Positions 36,897-45,669 of a stretch of DNA of 64,000 nt are shown here, in pieces. The stretch is from the NCBI GenBank assembly GCA_937870635.1, contig CALMZP010000091.1:17654-81653 (forward strand). The letters run 5' to 3'. The translations under genes were made by a program, and so were the position numbers. This DNA is from an uncultured Acidobacteriota bacterium. GTDB lineage: Bacteria; Acidobacteriota; Thermoanaerobaculia; Gp7-AA8. The first letter of the stretch is position 1; the number at the start of each line of letters is the position of its first letter. The notes beneath the pieces are model-generated. The model had not been told where the DNA came from, searched no databases, and saw only the letters and a program-made list of their open reading frames with translations.

Positions 36897-37895
36897 TTAC
36901 ATCATCCCGTTTGCGATCGTCTTCGTGAGGGCGTCGTCGCCGTACCACTGGCGATGGAACTTGAGAAGCTCATCACGTCCGGTGGGGCCGGCCGGAGCCT
37001 TCTGAGTTTTTCCGGCGAGACGCGGAAAATCGTAAAGCACGTACTCGAAGTTGCGCTTCTCGTACTCTTCGCCGAGGCGGGCGAATGCGTCGCCGTCGAT
37101 GGAGAATTTGGTGGTTCCGCGGTACGAGAGGTCAACGCGCGAGTAGCGCTTGTCGCGAACTTTCTTCGCGAATTCGAGCAGGGCAGTGTGAACGTCGATC
37201 GGCGTCTGTTTGACGCTGAGCTCCTTGAGGTCGTAGACCACGACTCCCGGAATCACCCAATACTGATAGTGCGCTGAGACGCGCATGCCGTTGAACGCGG
37301 CATTGCTTTTCAGGACTTCGTCGACGGGCTTCTGAAGAAGGACGGCGTTCGCCGTGTAGCCGACGACCGCGGCGATGAGAGGCGTGCCTACGAAGACCAT
37401 CTTCATCTTCCGGAGGGCGGGGAGGGGGATGGCCACCCGTTCCATACGCAGCTGTTGCGTCAGAAACCTGCGGAAAGACCGCTTTTTACCTCCCTGCGCA
37501 GGAGGTTCCACGGGAATCGCGTAATAGGCGATGGAGAGCAGCAGGCCGGCGCCGATCGAGACGATTCCGACGGGGCGGAAGACCAGCAGAGCGGCCAGGC
37601 CGAAAAGATAGGCGACCCAGCTCGCGTAATTGACGCGGCTGCGGATCTTCGCCGCGCGCGCGCGGTAGTACTCCTCGTTGACGATCTCGGAACAGTGCCG
37701 GCACCGGATGGCGATGGTCTCGATCTCCCCGCCGCAGAAATTGCACGGCTGATAGGTTCGATCCGCGGCACGGCGCTTCTGCCCGGCATAGTCTTCCGCG
37801 CGGCGCTTGGGAGCCGAATTCAGGAGGATCAGTCCACAGCTGCCACATGCGGCCGCGCCCGGTTCGGTCTGGGCATGACATTCAGGGCATTGCAT
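36897..37895 (-). CDS. Membrane protein with two N-terminal zinc ribbons
   Basis: 332 residues from ATG 37893-37895 (MQCPECHAQTEPGAAACGSCG); TTG 37902-37904 would add three. Two zinc ribbons are visible: CPEC...CGSC (2-20) and CNFCG...CRHC (about 49-69). Two or three hydrophobic segments (ASWVAYLFGLAALLVF, IVSIGAGLLLSIAYYAI, VFVGTPLIAAVVGYTANAVLL) follow, then a soluble C-terminal domain of ~130 residues. Similar 'zinc-ribbon plus membrane' proteins are common and uncharacterised. Divergent from the GT-C-like gene at 38.0 kb. Confidence 0.75.
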   Translation of the reverse strand: MQCPECHAQTEPGAAACGSCGLILLNSAPKRRAEDYAGQKRRAADRTYQPCNFCGGEIETIAIRCRHCSEIVNEEYYRARAAKIRSRVNYASWVAYLFGLAALLVFRPVGIVSIGAGLLLSIAYYAIPVEPPAQGGKKRSFRRFLTQQLRMERVAIPLPALRKMKMVFVGTPLIAAVVGYTANAVLLQKPVDEVLKSNAAFNGMRVSAHYQYWVIPGVVVYDLKELSVKQTPIDVHTALLEFAKKVRDKRYSRVDLSYRGTTKFSIDGDAFARLGEEYEKRNFEYVLYDFPRLAGKTQKAPAGPTGRDELLKFHRQWYGDDALTKTIANGMM

Positions 37896-37904
37896 GCCCT
37901 CCAA

Positions 37905-38009
37905 TTCTGCAAACCAGCCGCCACGTTCCCGGCGTCCGCTAAAGCGTTCGGTCCGTGCTGGTTATCGGCGGTTCGCACAGTTCCGTAGCGCGGTCTATGA
38001 TCAGGGCGT
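37905..38009. other. Divergent intergenic region, likely promoters
   Basis: 105 nt between two divergently transcribed membrane-protein genes. No repeat family member is seen. It must hold at least the promoter of one of them, but no clear -35/-10 pair stands out. Confidence 0.3.
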
Positions 38010-39659
38010 TTGGTTCGCCCGAAATTCCTCATCGCCCTCTCATCAATCGTGTTGTGTGCCGCGCCCGCCGTGGCGGGATGGCTCATCTATACCTATGGTG
38101 TCGATGTCCCCTTTGCCGACCAGATCGAGGTCGCCGAGTTTCTGATCCGGAACCACGGAAGAGCGTTCCCTGCCGCCGGCGACCTCCTCGCGTTCCACAA
38201 CGAGAGCCGGATGGTCTTTCCTCGCATCGTATTTTTCTACCTCGCCCGCATGAGCGGCTGGAACGTGAAATGGGAGATGGCGGTTTCGCTCCTGATGGCT
38301 TGCGGCACGATCGCCCTCATCGGCTATCTGGCGCGGTTCCACTTCGATCGCCTGGCTGCATGCACGGCCACGGCGGCGGCGGCGATTCTCGTTTTCTCTC
38401 CCGTTCAGTGGTGGGACTGGACCGTGGGCTTTCAGATGGTCATGTTCTTTTCGCCGCTGCTGATGGCGCTCGCGCTCGTCGCGTTGTCCCGTGGATGGTT
38501 CTGGCCGGCGGTTGCCGCGGCAGCAGTTGCCACGTTCTCGTTCGTGAACGGACTCTTTCTGTGGGGCGCTCTCCTTCCCGCCGTCGTGCTCATCGATGGG
38601 GACCGGAAGCGCCGGTGGCTGATTCCCGGCTGGATCGTGTTCGGGACGATATCGATCGCTTTGTTCTTCTATGGTTATGAGAAGCCGCCGGGACATCCGG
38701 CGGTGGTGATGCCGTGGGAAGCGCCTCTCCGCTTCACCGCCTACGTCCTGGCCTTCCTCGGACATCCGCTCGCGTGGAATCAGGAAGTGCCGGAATCGAT
38801 CGCCGTCGGGGCCGTTCTCGTCACGACGTTCGTCGTGGGGGTCGCGGTGGCGTGGCGTACCCGGCAGCGCTCGGCAGTCATCTGGGCAGCGTTCGCGCTG
38901 TATGCCGCGATGTCGGCAGGAGCCGCTGCGGCGGGCCGGCTCAGGATGAGCGTCGCCCAGTCTCTGGAGCCACGCTATGCAGCGATCAGCATTTATCTCG
39001 CGGTGGGCACGATCCTGATGCTCTTCGCCGTCGCCCGGCCCCGAGTCGTCGGACTTGCCGTCGCCCTCGTCGTCGCCGCGCATCTGCTTGCGGTACGTTC
39101 GGAGTGGCCGGTCATGCAGCTGTTTCATCGCGAACGGCTTGCGGGACGCGCTGCCGTCGACCTGGCTCTGGTCATTCCTGACCACACCGCGCTAGGCGAG
39201 CTCGTATGGCGCGACGTCGTGAGAATGCGCAAAGTGATCAGGGATATGGCGGCGATCGGCTATCTCGAGCCGCTGCGCTCGGCGAGAATCGAGGCCATCG
39301 ACGCCGGTGCGCCGCCATGGTTCGGCGATTTCGTCGGTGTGAAGACGCTTCCTGCCGGTCTCGGTGTTTATGGATGGGCCTCGCTTCCCGGTGCGCGTCC
39401 GGCGGATGCCGTTCTTCTGACATGGATCACGCCGCGGGGAGAAGAGGTCATGTCCGTCGCGCGTTACGCCTGGCTCCCGCGACCCGCGCTCGCACAGATC
39501 GAACCGTCGCTGCTGGCGTCTGGATGGCAGCACGAGTTCCCGCTGCGGCTCCCGGACGGAACGAGACTGGCCGCGTGGGCTTACGACACAAAGGAGCGGC
39601 GCGCTTACCGGATCGCGGGACGGTTCATCGTCTCCGGCCAAACCGCCGCTCGATATTGA
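38010..39659 (+). CDS. Multi-spanning membrane protein, possibly GT-C glycosyltransferase-like
   Basis: 549 residues from TTG 38010. About ten hydrophobic segments lie between residues 5 and 370. A first periplasmic loop (TYGVDVPFADQIEVAEFLIRNHGRAFPAAGDLLAFHNESRMVFPRIVF) carries acidic residues where GT-C enzymes have their catalytic DxD/DE. A soluble C-terminal domain of ~170 residues follows. No clear family hit by eye; a role in surface glycan assembly is an inference from topology only. The 3' end overlaps the convergent barrel gene by 35 nt. Confidence 0.65.
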   Translation: MVRPKFLIALSSIVLCAAPAVAGWLIYTYGVDVPFADQIEVAEFLIRNHGRAFPAAGDLLAFHNESRMVFPRIVFFYLARMSGWNVKWEMAVSLLMACGTIALIGYLARFHFDRLAACTATAAAAILVFSPVQWWDWTVGFQMVMFFSPLLMALALVALSRGWFWPAVAAAAVATFSFVNGLFLWGALLPAVVLIDGDRKRRWLIPGWIVFGTISIALFFYGYEKPPGHPAVVMPWEAPLRFTAYVLAFLGHPLAWNQEVPESIAVGAVLVTTFVVGVAVAWRTRQRSAVIWAAFALYAAMSAGAAAAGRLRMSVAQSLEPRYAAISIYLAVGTILMLFAVARPRVVGLAVALVVAAHLLAVRSEWPVMQLFHRERLAGRAAVDLALVIPDHTALGELVWRDVVRMRKVIRDMAAIGYLEPLRSARIEAIDAGAPPWFGDFVGVKTLPAGLGVYGWASLPGARPADAVLLTWITPRGEEVMSVARYAWLPRPALAQIEPSLLASGWQHEFPLRLPDGTRLAAWAYDTKERRAYRIAGRFIVSGQTAARY

Positions 39660-40473
39660 ACCCCAGTTGAATGTCGCCGGAGCGCAGCCCCGCGCCCTGA
39701 TAGGTGGAGGTCGTGTACTGGTCAGCCGTCGTGGCGTTGTTGTTCGTCAGCAGGACCTCGAACCAGTGTCCGCCCAGGGCCTGCTTGATCCCGAAAGCCC
39801 AGCCGAAGTCGGCGTCCACGGAATCGGGGAGGTCGCCGTTCGGCGGCACGACCTCGACCACCAGGCTCAACCCGCGACGGACCATGAAAGACGCACCGAC
39901 GGGGACGTTGAACGCGTTGTCGAAAAGCGCGACCGACGCGTCGCCCGATGATGCGCGTCCGGCGTTGGTGACGAACGTCGGCATCACGTAGACCGCGGCG
40001 CGCGAGCCGAACTGCCGCGACACGATCGCCTGCGCGAACAAGGAGAGGCGATCGTCGACGTTGCGCTCGGAACGCCAGTCGGCGCCGCCGCGAAGCGCCG
40101 CGGAGAGAGGAATCGCCGCGGCCTGCTGGAAGAGGAGATATTTCGCCGACATTTCGAGGGTGTCGAGCACGTTGCTGCGCGCGATGGCCAGCTGCAGATC
40201 GCGCATCGGAACGTAGGACAGGCCCATCGTGACGTTTGCGCCGCTGTCGAGCCCGAAGAGGCTGTGCACGGCCTCGCCTTCGTCGATCGATTGGTTGAAG
40301 CGATGGGAGAACTTCACTTCCCACGTCCCACGCTCCGGCATATGCGAGGTGGGAAGGGTGAGCAGGACGTCGCCCAGTGGGAGCGGGCGGAAGGGCTTCG
40401 TCTCGTCCTGCGCTTGTGCTGCCACTGCCGACACGAAAAAGACGAGCAAAAGGGCGATCCGCCGGTCAGTCAT
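39625..40473 (-). CDS. DUF5777-family outer-membrane beta-barrel-like protein
   Basis: 282 residues with a signal peptide (MTDRRIALLLVFFVSAVAAQAQ). The mature part alternates beta strands: GDVLLTLPTSHMPERGTWEVKFSHRFNQS, GLSYVPMRDLQLAIARSN, RSGDIQLGFNIERRFG. This matches DUF5777 proteins often encoded next to cytochrome-like lipoproteins. It is preceded by such a gene, with an 8-nt overlap (its stop at 40466 lies inside this start), so the pair is co-expressed. Probably outer-membrane; function unknown. Confidence 0.8.
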   Translation of the reverse strand: MTDRRIALLLVFFVSAVAAQAQDETKPFRPLPLGDVLLTLPTSHMPERGTWEVKFSHRFNQSIDEGEAVHSLFGLDSGANVTMGLSYVPMRDLQLAIARSNVLDTLEMSAKYLLFQQAAAIPLSAALRGGADWRSERNVDDRLSLFAQAIVSRQFGSRAAVYVMPTFVTNAGRASSGDASVALFDNAFNVPVGASFMVRRGLSLVVEVVPPNGDLPDSVDADFGWAFGIKQALGGHWFEVLLTNNNATTADQYTTSTYQGAGLRSGDIQLGFNIERRFGRRR

Positions 40474-40891
40474 TCGGTGCTCCTCGCCGGATCCAGTCGC
40501 GCACGAGATTCAGCTGCGCGTCGTTGAGATAGGGGCCGCCCTGCGGCATGCGTTCGCCGCTGATGCCGGCGCCGGTCAGTTTCCGGTAGAGATAGGAATC
40601 GGCGAAGTTTCCAGGGTCGACGCGGCGAAGCGATGGCATCTGCTCGCTCGGCACGCCCACGATCTGTCCATAGGCAAGAGCGGGAGTGAGCCTCAGGTTC
40701 TGCTGCCGTCCGACCTGGTCGTGGCAGCCAACGGCCGTGCAGTTCGGCGTGAAAATCTCGTTCTGCACCCGGGTGAACGTCGCCGTCGGATCGACAGGAG
40801 GACCACCTCCGCCGGGAGCAGTGATCTCATTCAGCTTGCCGCAGGAGAGCGCGAAGAGAAGGAAGGGGATGATGGCCACCGCCTTGCGCAT
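40466..40891 (-). CDS. Lipoprotein with CX4CH cytochrome-c-like heme motif
   Basis: 141 residues from ATG 40889-40891. It has a lipoprotein leader (MRKAVAIIPFLLFALSC), a Pro/Gly linker (GGGGPPVDPT), then FTRVQNEIFTPNCTAVGCHDQVG. The CTAVGCH string is a CX4CH variant of the heme-binding motif seen in some multi-domain cytochromes. The distal MPQGGPYLNDAQLNLVRDWIRRGA is the usual C-terminus of planctomycete-type cytochrome c domains and holds the sixth-ligand Met. It is co-transcribed with the DUF5777 barrel gene downstream. Confidence 0.8.
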   Translation of the reverse strand: MRKAVAIIPFLLFALSCGKLNEITAPGGGGPPVDPTATFTRVQNEIFTPNCTAVGCHDQVGRQQNLRLTPALAYGQIVGVPSEQMPSLRRVDPGNFADSYLYRKLTGAGISGERMPQGGPYLNDAQLNLVRDWIRRGAPND

Positions 40892-40975
40892 TCGGGCGAA
40901 GCGTAGCACGCCGCCATGCGATAATCCCTCGAATAGGGCAGGTGCCCACCAGATCCCCCAGGACTCGTGCGTTCG

Positions 40976-42895
40976 ATGCAGACTCTGACACTGCTTCACT
41001 CGGATACTTTTCCCATCGCAAAGTACGCCGAGGCGTTGTCCCGGGAAGCGATCGCACCGAAGGTGGTGAGAAGCGCGCTGCCGCCCGCCGACGGCAACGG
41101 TCTGGCGGTCCTTCTCGTCGACCGCGGCAACCACGCCAACGGAACAGTGATGGACGGGCACACGGCAGTCGTCGGGATCGGCCTCGACGAACAGCCGCGG
41201 TGGTTGTCGGAGGACGACATCTATCTGCAGCTGCCCGACAACCCGTCGGCCCCGGTCCTGCTCAGCGCGGTCAAGCGCGCGTACCAGTTTCTGTATCAGA
41301 AGATGCGCGCCGATCAGCTCGAAAAGCAGCTCAGCGACCGCACGAGAGAGCTCCGCAAGGTCAGCGAAGTAGGCATTGCGCTGGCGACGGAGCGTGACCA
41401 CGCCGTCCTTCTGACGATGATCCTGAGCAAGGCCAGGGAGCTGGCCCGTGCCGATGCCGGATCCCTCTATCTCCTCGACGAGATCGAAGGCGAGGGCGAC
41501 GTCCTGCGCTGGAAGCTCGCGCAGAACGATTCGCTGGACGTGTCGTTCGAGGAAAAGGTCCTGCCGGCGACGCGCCGCAGCCTTGCCGGCTACGTCGCCA
41601 TGACCGGCGAGACGCTCGTGATCGACGACGCGTACGACCTTCCCGCCGATGCCGAGTACTCGATCAACCGTTCCTTCGACGAAGAGAACGGATATCTCAC
41701 CCGGTCGCTGCTCGTGCTGCCGATGACCAACCATGCCGGCGACATCATCGGAGTGCTGCAGCTGATCAACCGCAAACGCGCCGGCGCACCGATGCCGCTG
41801 ACCGCGCGAACCGTGCCGGACGCGGTCATTCCGTTCGATGCCGAGACGGTGGAGATCATGCGTGCGCTCGCCGGACAGGCCGCGGTCGCCGTGGAGAACA
41901 ACCTTCTCTACGAATCGATCGAGCGTCTTTTCGAAGGATTCGTCACCGCCGCCGTCACGGCGATCGAACAGCGCGATCCGACCACTTCCGGTCACTCGTT
42001 TCGCGTGGCAGATCTCACGGTCGAGCTGGCGCGGGTCATCGATCACATGGACGACGGCCCATACCGGCACATCAACTTCTCCGGCGAGCAGGTGCGGGAG
42101 ATCCGCTATGCGTCCCTCCTCCACGACTTCGGCAAGGTCGGAGTCCGCGAACAGGTCCTGGTCAAGGAGAAGAAGCTTTACCCGCTGCAGCTCGAGACGA
42201 TCCGCGCGCGGTTCGACTTCGTGATGAAGAACGTCGAGAACGAGGCCGCCCAACGGCGGATCGACTATCTGCTCCAGTTCGGCCGCGACGGATTCGACCA
42301 GTTCAGCGCCCGGCTCGAGGAAGAGACGCGCGCAGAACTGGAACGCCTCCGCAACGACTTCGCCTTCATCGCCAAGTCGAACGAGCCGACCGTCCTGCCG
42401 GAAGGGGAGTTTCAGCACCTCCAGCAACTGGCGGCGAGGGACTACGAAGACATTCGCGGCGAGAAGCGCCTGCTGCTCGATCCCGAGGAAGTGCGGATCC
42501 TCTCGATCCGCAAGGGGAACCTCGATCCCGGCGAACGCGGCGAGATCGAGAGCCACGTGACGCACACGTTCAACTTTCTCCAGAAGATCCCGTGGACGAA
42601 GGACCTCGTCAGCGTTCCGACGATTGCCTTCGCCCACCATGAGAAGCTCAATGGCCGCGGCTATCCGCGAAAGCTCACCGCGGCGGACATCCCGATCCAG
42701 TCACGAATGATGACCGTCTCGGACATTTACGACGCCCTCACCGCGACCGACCGCCCCTACAAGCGTGCCGTGACGACGGAACGTGCCATCGACATCCTGA
42801 AGATGGAAGTGAACGACGGCCTCCTCGACAACTCACTGGTGGACCTCTTCGTCGAAGCGAAGGTGTACGAGAGAGCCGGTGTGCAGAGAACCTGA
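40976..42895 (+). CDS. GAF and HD-GYP domain protein (c-di-GMP phosphodiesterase-like)
   Basis: 639 residues from ATG 40976; GTG 40967 adds three. The N-terminal ~115 residues look like a receiver-like or coiled-coil region. A GAF domain spans about 130-310 (ARADAGSLYLLDEIEG, GYVAMTGETLVIDDAY, VLQLINRK). The HD-GYP domain spans about 325-635: TSGHSFRVADLTVELA, ASLLHDFGKVGVREQVL (HD), and AFAHHEKLNGRGYPRKL with SRMMTVSDIYDALTATDRPYKRA (GYP). A ~150-residue insertion with coiled-coil character separates HD from GYP. Probably hydrolyses cyclic di-GMP. Unlinked to other signalling genes here. Confidence 0.92.
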   Translation: MQTLTLLHSDTFPIAKYAEALSREAIAPKVVRSALPPADGNGLAVLLVDRGNHANGTVMDGHTAVVGIGLDEQPRWLSEDDIYLQLPDNPSAPVLLSAVKRAYQFLYQKMRADQLEKQLSDRTRELRKVSEVGIALATERDHAVLLTMILSKARELARADAGSLYLLDEIEGEGDVLRWKLAQNDSLDVSFEEKVLPATRRSLAGYVAMTGETLVIDDAYDLPADAEYSINRSFDEENGYLTRSLLVLPMTNHAGDIIGVLQLINRKRAGAPMPLTARTVPDAVIPFDAETVEIMRALAGQAAVAVENNLLYESIERLFEGFVTAAVTAIEQRDPTTSGHSFRVADLTVELARVIDHMDDGPYRHINFSGEQVREIRYASLLHDFGKVGVREQVLVKEKKLYPLQLETIRARFDFVMKNVENEAAQRRIDYLLQFGRDGFDQFSARLEEETRAELERLRNDFAFIAKSNEPTVLPEGEFQHLQQLAARDYEDIRGEKRLLLDPEEVRILSIRKGNLDPGERGEIESHVTHTFNFLQKIPWTKDLVSVPTIAFAHHEKLNGRGYPRKLTAADIPIQSRMMTVSDIYDALTATDRPYKRAVTTERAIDILKMEVNDGLLDNSLVDLFVEAKVYERAGVQRT

Positions 42896-42904
42896 AAACG
42901 AACG

Positions 42905-43396
42905 ATGAGACTCAGAACTCTGTCCGCCATTCCGCTACTGTTCGTTGCCGCCGCCGCCTCGGCCGACGATTGTGATCACACCGCGCCGCACCGCCTCAGC
43001 GCCGACCTCAAGGGGGCGACGTCCGTCGCGGTCATCGCCCGCGCCGGGAGCCTCCGAGTGACCGGCACCTCCGCCGGCGCCGTCACCGCGTCGGGCACCG
43101 CCTGCGCCTCCGACCGCGAGTACCTGAGGAGAATTCGCATCGAAGCGCGGCGGGAGGGTTCGGAGCTCGTGATCGAGGCCATCATCCCGGAGCGCACGCA
43201 CATCTTCGGATGGCACGAAGCCCGGCTGGATATGGAGGTCAACGTTCCGCGGGCCATCGCGCTCCGGATCAAGGATGGGAGCGGATCGACGGAGATCCGC
43301 GATGTCGAGCGCGACGTGACGATCGAGGACGACGGCTCCGGCGGCGTGCAGTACGACCGCGTGGGGGGGAGGGTGAGGGTGCCCCGGGAACGGTAA
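42905..43396 (+). CDS. Secreted DUF4097-like adhesin-fold protein
   Basis: 163 residues with signal peptide (MRLRTLSAIPLLFVAAAASADD). Short beta-solenoid-like repeats (VTGTSAGAVTASGTACAS, ALRIKDGSGSTEIRDVERDVTIEDDGSGGVQYDRVGGRVRVPRE) match the DUF4097 'putative adhesin' fold, which usually ends with RVRVP-type sequence, so it seems complete. Function unknown. It follows the HD-GYP gene by 9 nt and may be co-transcribed. A composite repeat begins 2 nt after its stop. Confidence 0.8.
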   Translation: MRLRTLSAIPLLFVAAAASADDCDHTAPHRLSADLKGATSVAVIARAGSLRVTGTSAGAVTASGTACASDREYLRRIRIEARREGSELVIEAIIPERTHIFGWHEARLDMEVNVPRAIALRIKDGSGSTEIRDVERDVTIEDDGSGGVQYDRVGGRVRVPRER

Positions 43397-43397
43397 T

Positions 43398-43583
43398 GGG
43401 ACCTGGACCCTGGCCCCTGGACCTTGGGAGTTACGGGTGACGTGTTCACGTCATCCGCCGGCGAAGCGCGGGCGTTGGATCTCAGGTTACGCATCTTGAG
43501 ACCCTTCGGCGTCTGCGCCCCTCAGAGGCTGTGACGACGTCGCTGATTACTCCCAAGGTCCAAGGTCCAAGGTCCAGGGTCCA
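43398..43583. repeat. Composite repeat: heptamer arms (GGTCCAA type) enclosing a family C stem-loop
   Basis: The left arm 43398-43431 has GGACCTGGACCCTGG and GGACCTTGGGAGT. The right arm 43549-43583 has ACTCCCAAGGTCCAAGG and TCCAAGGTCCAGGGTCC, period 7. Between them 43447-43541 is homologous to the reverse complement of 8006-8095: it shares CACGTCATCC, AGCGCGG, CTCAGGTTACG, CCCTTCG and CGTCT in the same order. The same nested arrangement is therefore present at two distant loci with unrelated heptamers. Confidence 0.88.
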
Positions 43584-43586
43584 GCC

Positions 43587-44288
43587 TTACCCCTCGCAAA
43601 TGGCGGCCAGCATCCCCCGCAAATCCTCAGCACTTTCGAAAAAGTGGCTGGGGTGCTCCGCCCGCAGCAGCTCGGCCGGCGTCTTGCCGCTGGCCACCGC
43701 GATCGTGGTGGCGTCGTAGGGCGCGCCGCAGCGGACGTCGTAGATCGAGTCGCCGATGATCACCACATCCGGACCTTCGAACCGATAGCCATCGCGCTGT
43801 GATGCGCGTTCGACCGCGATGGGCGGCAGGTCCGAACGGTTCGCGGAATCGCTGCCGAAGGCGCCGAACGAGAAATATTCGTTGAGGGCCGGCGGCTCGA
43901 GCTTGAGCCGCGCCCCCGGCTCGATGTTCCCCGTAAGAAGCGCGAGAGTGATGGTGTCCATGGCCCGCAGAGCCTCGAGAAGAGCGGCCATTCCCGGAAG
44001 CGACCGGACCCGGTCGGGCGTCGCGTTGCGCTGCAGCCCGGCGATGTACGCATGCCACAGCGCCGGGAGCTTGGCGGCGATCTCCTCGTCGCTGAATCCG
44101 TCGTCGCGCAGAACCATGTAGGCGATGTACGGATCCGTGCGTCCCGAGAAGTCGTAGCGGCCGACATCGCCGCGGTACCCGTATACGGTCGCGAGCGCCT
44201 GGGCGAACGCGTCGCGCGAAGCCCCGCCGTCGTTGACGAGCGTTCCATCGATATCGAAGAGGATCAGGCGTCTCGAGGCAGGTCGCAC
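43587..44288 (-). CDS. HAD-superfamily phosphatase, phosphoglycolate phosphatase-like
   Basis: 233 residues from GTG 44286-44288. Motif I is ILFDIDGTLVNDGG (both Asps), motif II is LALLTGNIEPGARLKL (Thr), and motif IV is VVIIGDSIYDVRCGAPYDA. The region upstream of motif IV (IAVERASQRDGYRFEG) lacks the usual Lys-Pro, but a Lys is not essential to the assignment. The cap is helical and of normal size. Substrate unknown. Divergent from the MFS gene with a heptamer repeat between. Confidence 0.85.
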   Translation of the reverse strand: MRPASRRLILFDIDGTLVNDGGASRDAFAQALATVYGYRGDVGRYDFSGRTDPYIAYMVLRDDGFSDEEIAAKLPALWHAYIAGLQRNATPDRVRSLPGMAALLEALRAMDTITLALLTGNIEPGARLKLEPPALNEYFSFGAFGSDSANRSDLPPIAVERASQRDGYRFEGPDVVIIGDSIYDVRCGAPYDATTIAVASGKTPAELLRAEHPSHFFESAEDLRGMLAAICEG

Positions 44289-44304
44289 AGGCCGGCAGTC
44301 TAAT

Positions 44305-44392
44305 TGGATTTTCGATTTTGGATTTTGGATTTTGGATTGCCCGGCCGCCCTCGCGGATCAATCCAAAATCCAAAATCCAAAATCCAAAATCA
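44305..44392. repeat. Heptamer inverted repeat H11 (GGATTTT type)
   Basis: Four GGATTTT-type units face four AAAATCC units across the loop GCCCGGCCGCCCTCGCGGAT. It lies in the divergent region between the HAD and MFS genes, so unlike most copies it is on the 5' side of both. It fills most of the 120-nt gap. Confidence 0.92.
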
Positions 44393-44408
44393 AATAGACT
44401 CTCCATGC

Positions 44409-45659
44409 TTGCGCCGCGCCTCCCTCCTCGTCCTTTTCCTCACGGTGTTCATCGACCTCATCGGCTTCGGGATGGTCATCCCGTTCCTGTCGTTCTACGC
44501 GCGCGAGTACGGCGCGAGCGGCGTGGTCGTCGGCGCCGTCGTCGGCGTTTACTCCATCATGCAGTTCTTCTTCGCGCCGGTGTGGGGACGGCTGTCCGAC
44601 CGGATCGGCCGCCGCCCGGTCATCCTGATCAGCCTCACCGCCAGCTTCTGCGGATACTTCCTCTTCGCCATTGCCGACAATCTGGCGATCCTCTTTCTCT
44701 CGAGGATCATCGCCGGCGCCGGTGGTGCGAACATCGGAACCGCTCAGGCGTACATCACGGACATCACCACCGATCGCGAGCGCGCCCGCGGCATGGGCCT
44801 CATCGGCGCCGCCTTCGGCCTCGGCTTCATCCTCGGACCCCCACTCAGCGGAATTCTCTCCGCGATTGGAACGAGTCGCGGACTGACCGGCAACCTGCTC
44901 CCTGGCCTGGTCGCGGCGGGGCTGTCGCTCATCGCGCTGATCCTCGCGTTCAGCGTTCTGGCCGAGTCGAAGCCGCCCGGCGTGCATCCACGCAGCGCGA
45001 GGCCGCCGCAGTTCGATCCACGCCTCTGGAAAGCCGTCGGCAGCCAGGGATCGCTGACGGCCCTGATGTCGGGACTTTTTCTGACGCTCATCGCGGTCGC
45101 CGGGATGGAGATCACCGTCACCCTTCACGCGCGCGATCGCTTTCATTTCGCGCAGCTCGACCTCGCGTACCTCTTTCTGTTCATGGGCGTGATCGTCGGT
45201 GCGATTCAGGGCGGGCTCATTGGTAAGTTCGCGAACGCGGTCGGTGAGAAGCGGCTGATCGTCATCGGCGCGCTGTCGTTCTCGATCGCCTTCATCGCGG
45301 TGCCCGATCTCTGGAGCATTCCGCTGCTCTACGTCGCGGCGTTCTTCGTCGCGATCGGCCAGGGACTCACGTATCCATCGCTCACGTCGCTCGTCTCGAA
45401 GGCCGCGCCGATCTCCGAGCGCGGCAGCATCCTCGGATTCGCCACCGCGGTCGGATCGCTGGCGCGTTTCATCGGTCCGATCGTCTCCGGCTTCTTCTAC
45501 GACCTCGGAGGTCCGCGCGGTGCGTTCTACGGCGCCGCCGGCTTCACGATTCTGGCGATGATCATTGCCACGACGATCCGGCAACCTGTTGACAAGGACC
45601 CGGTCGAAACGGCGGCAGCCGAGGTGGCGGCAGGTGATCCGACGATCCAGTCGAGTTAG
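44409..45659 (+). CDS. Major facilitator superfamily transporter (TetA-like)
   Basis: 416 residues from TTG 44409; upstream the frame runs only through repeat H11. Twelve hydrophobic segments are evident. Motif A is RLSDRIGRRPVILISL between TM2 and TM3, and the second half has a GEKRLIVIGAL analogue. GLGFILGPPLSGIL is motif C of drug/H+ antiporters. Substrate unknown; TetA/multidrug type is the closest. The gene precedes peptide deformylase by 10 nt, a possible operon. Confidence 0.88.
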   Translation: MRRASLLVLFLTVFIDLIGFGMVIPFLSFYAREYGASGVVVGAVVGVYSIMQFFFAPVWGRLSDRIGRRPVILISLTASFCGYFLFAIADNLAILFLSRIIAGAGGANIGTAQAYITDITTDRERARGMGLIGAAFGLGFILGPPLSGILSAIGTSRGLTGNLLPGLVAAGLSLIALILAFSVLAESKPPGVHPRSARPPQFDPRLWKAVGSQGSLTALMSGLFLTLIAVAGMEITVTLHARDRFHFAQLDLAYLFLFMGVIVGAIQGGLIGKFANAVGEKRLIVIGALSFSIAFIAVPDLWSIPLLYVAAFFVAIGQGLTYPSLTSLVSKAAPISERGSILGFATAVGSLARFIGPIVSGFFYDLGGPRGAFYGAAGFTILAMIIATTIRQPVDKDPVETAAAEVAAGDPTIQSS

Positions 45660-45669
45660 AGTAGCGCCC

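Noticed and set aside
40466..42640. 724-codon minus-strand frame
   Set aside because: Only the last 141 codons (cytochrome-like lipoprotein) are protein-like; the rest is antisense to the HD-GYP gene.
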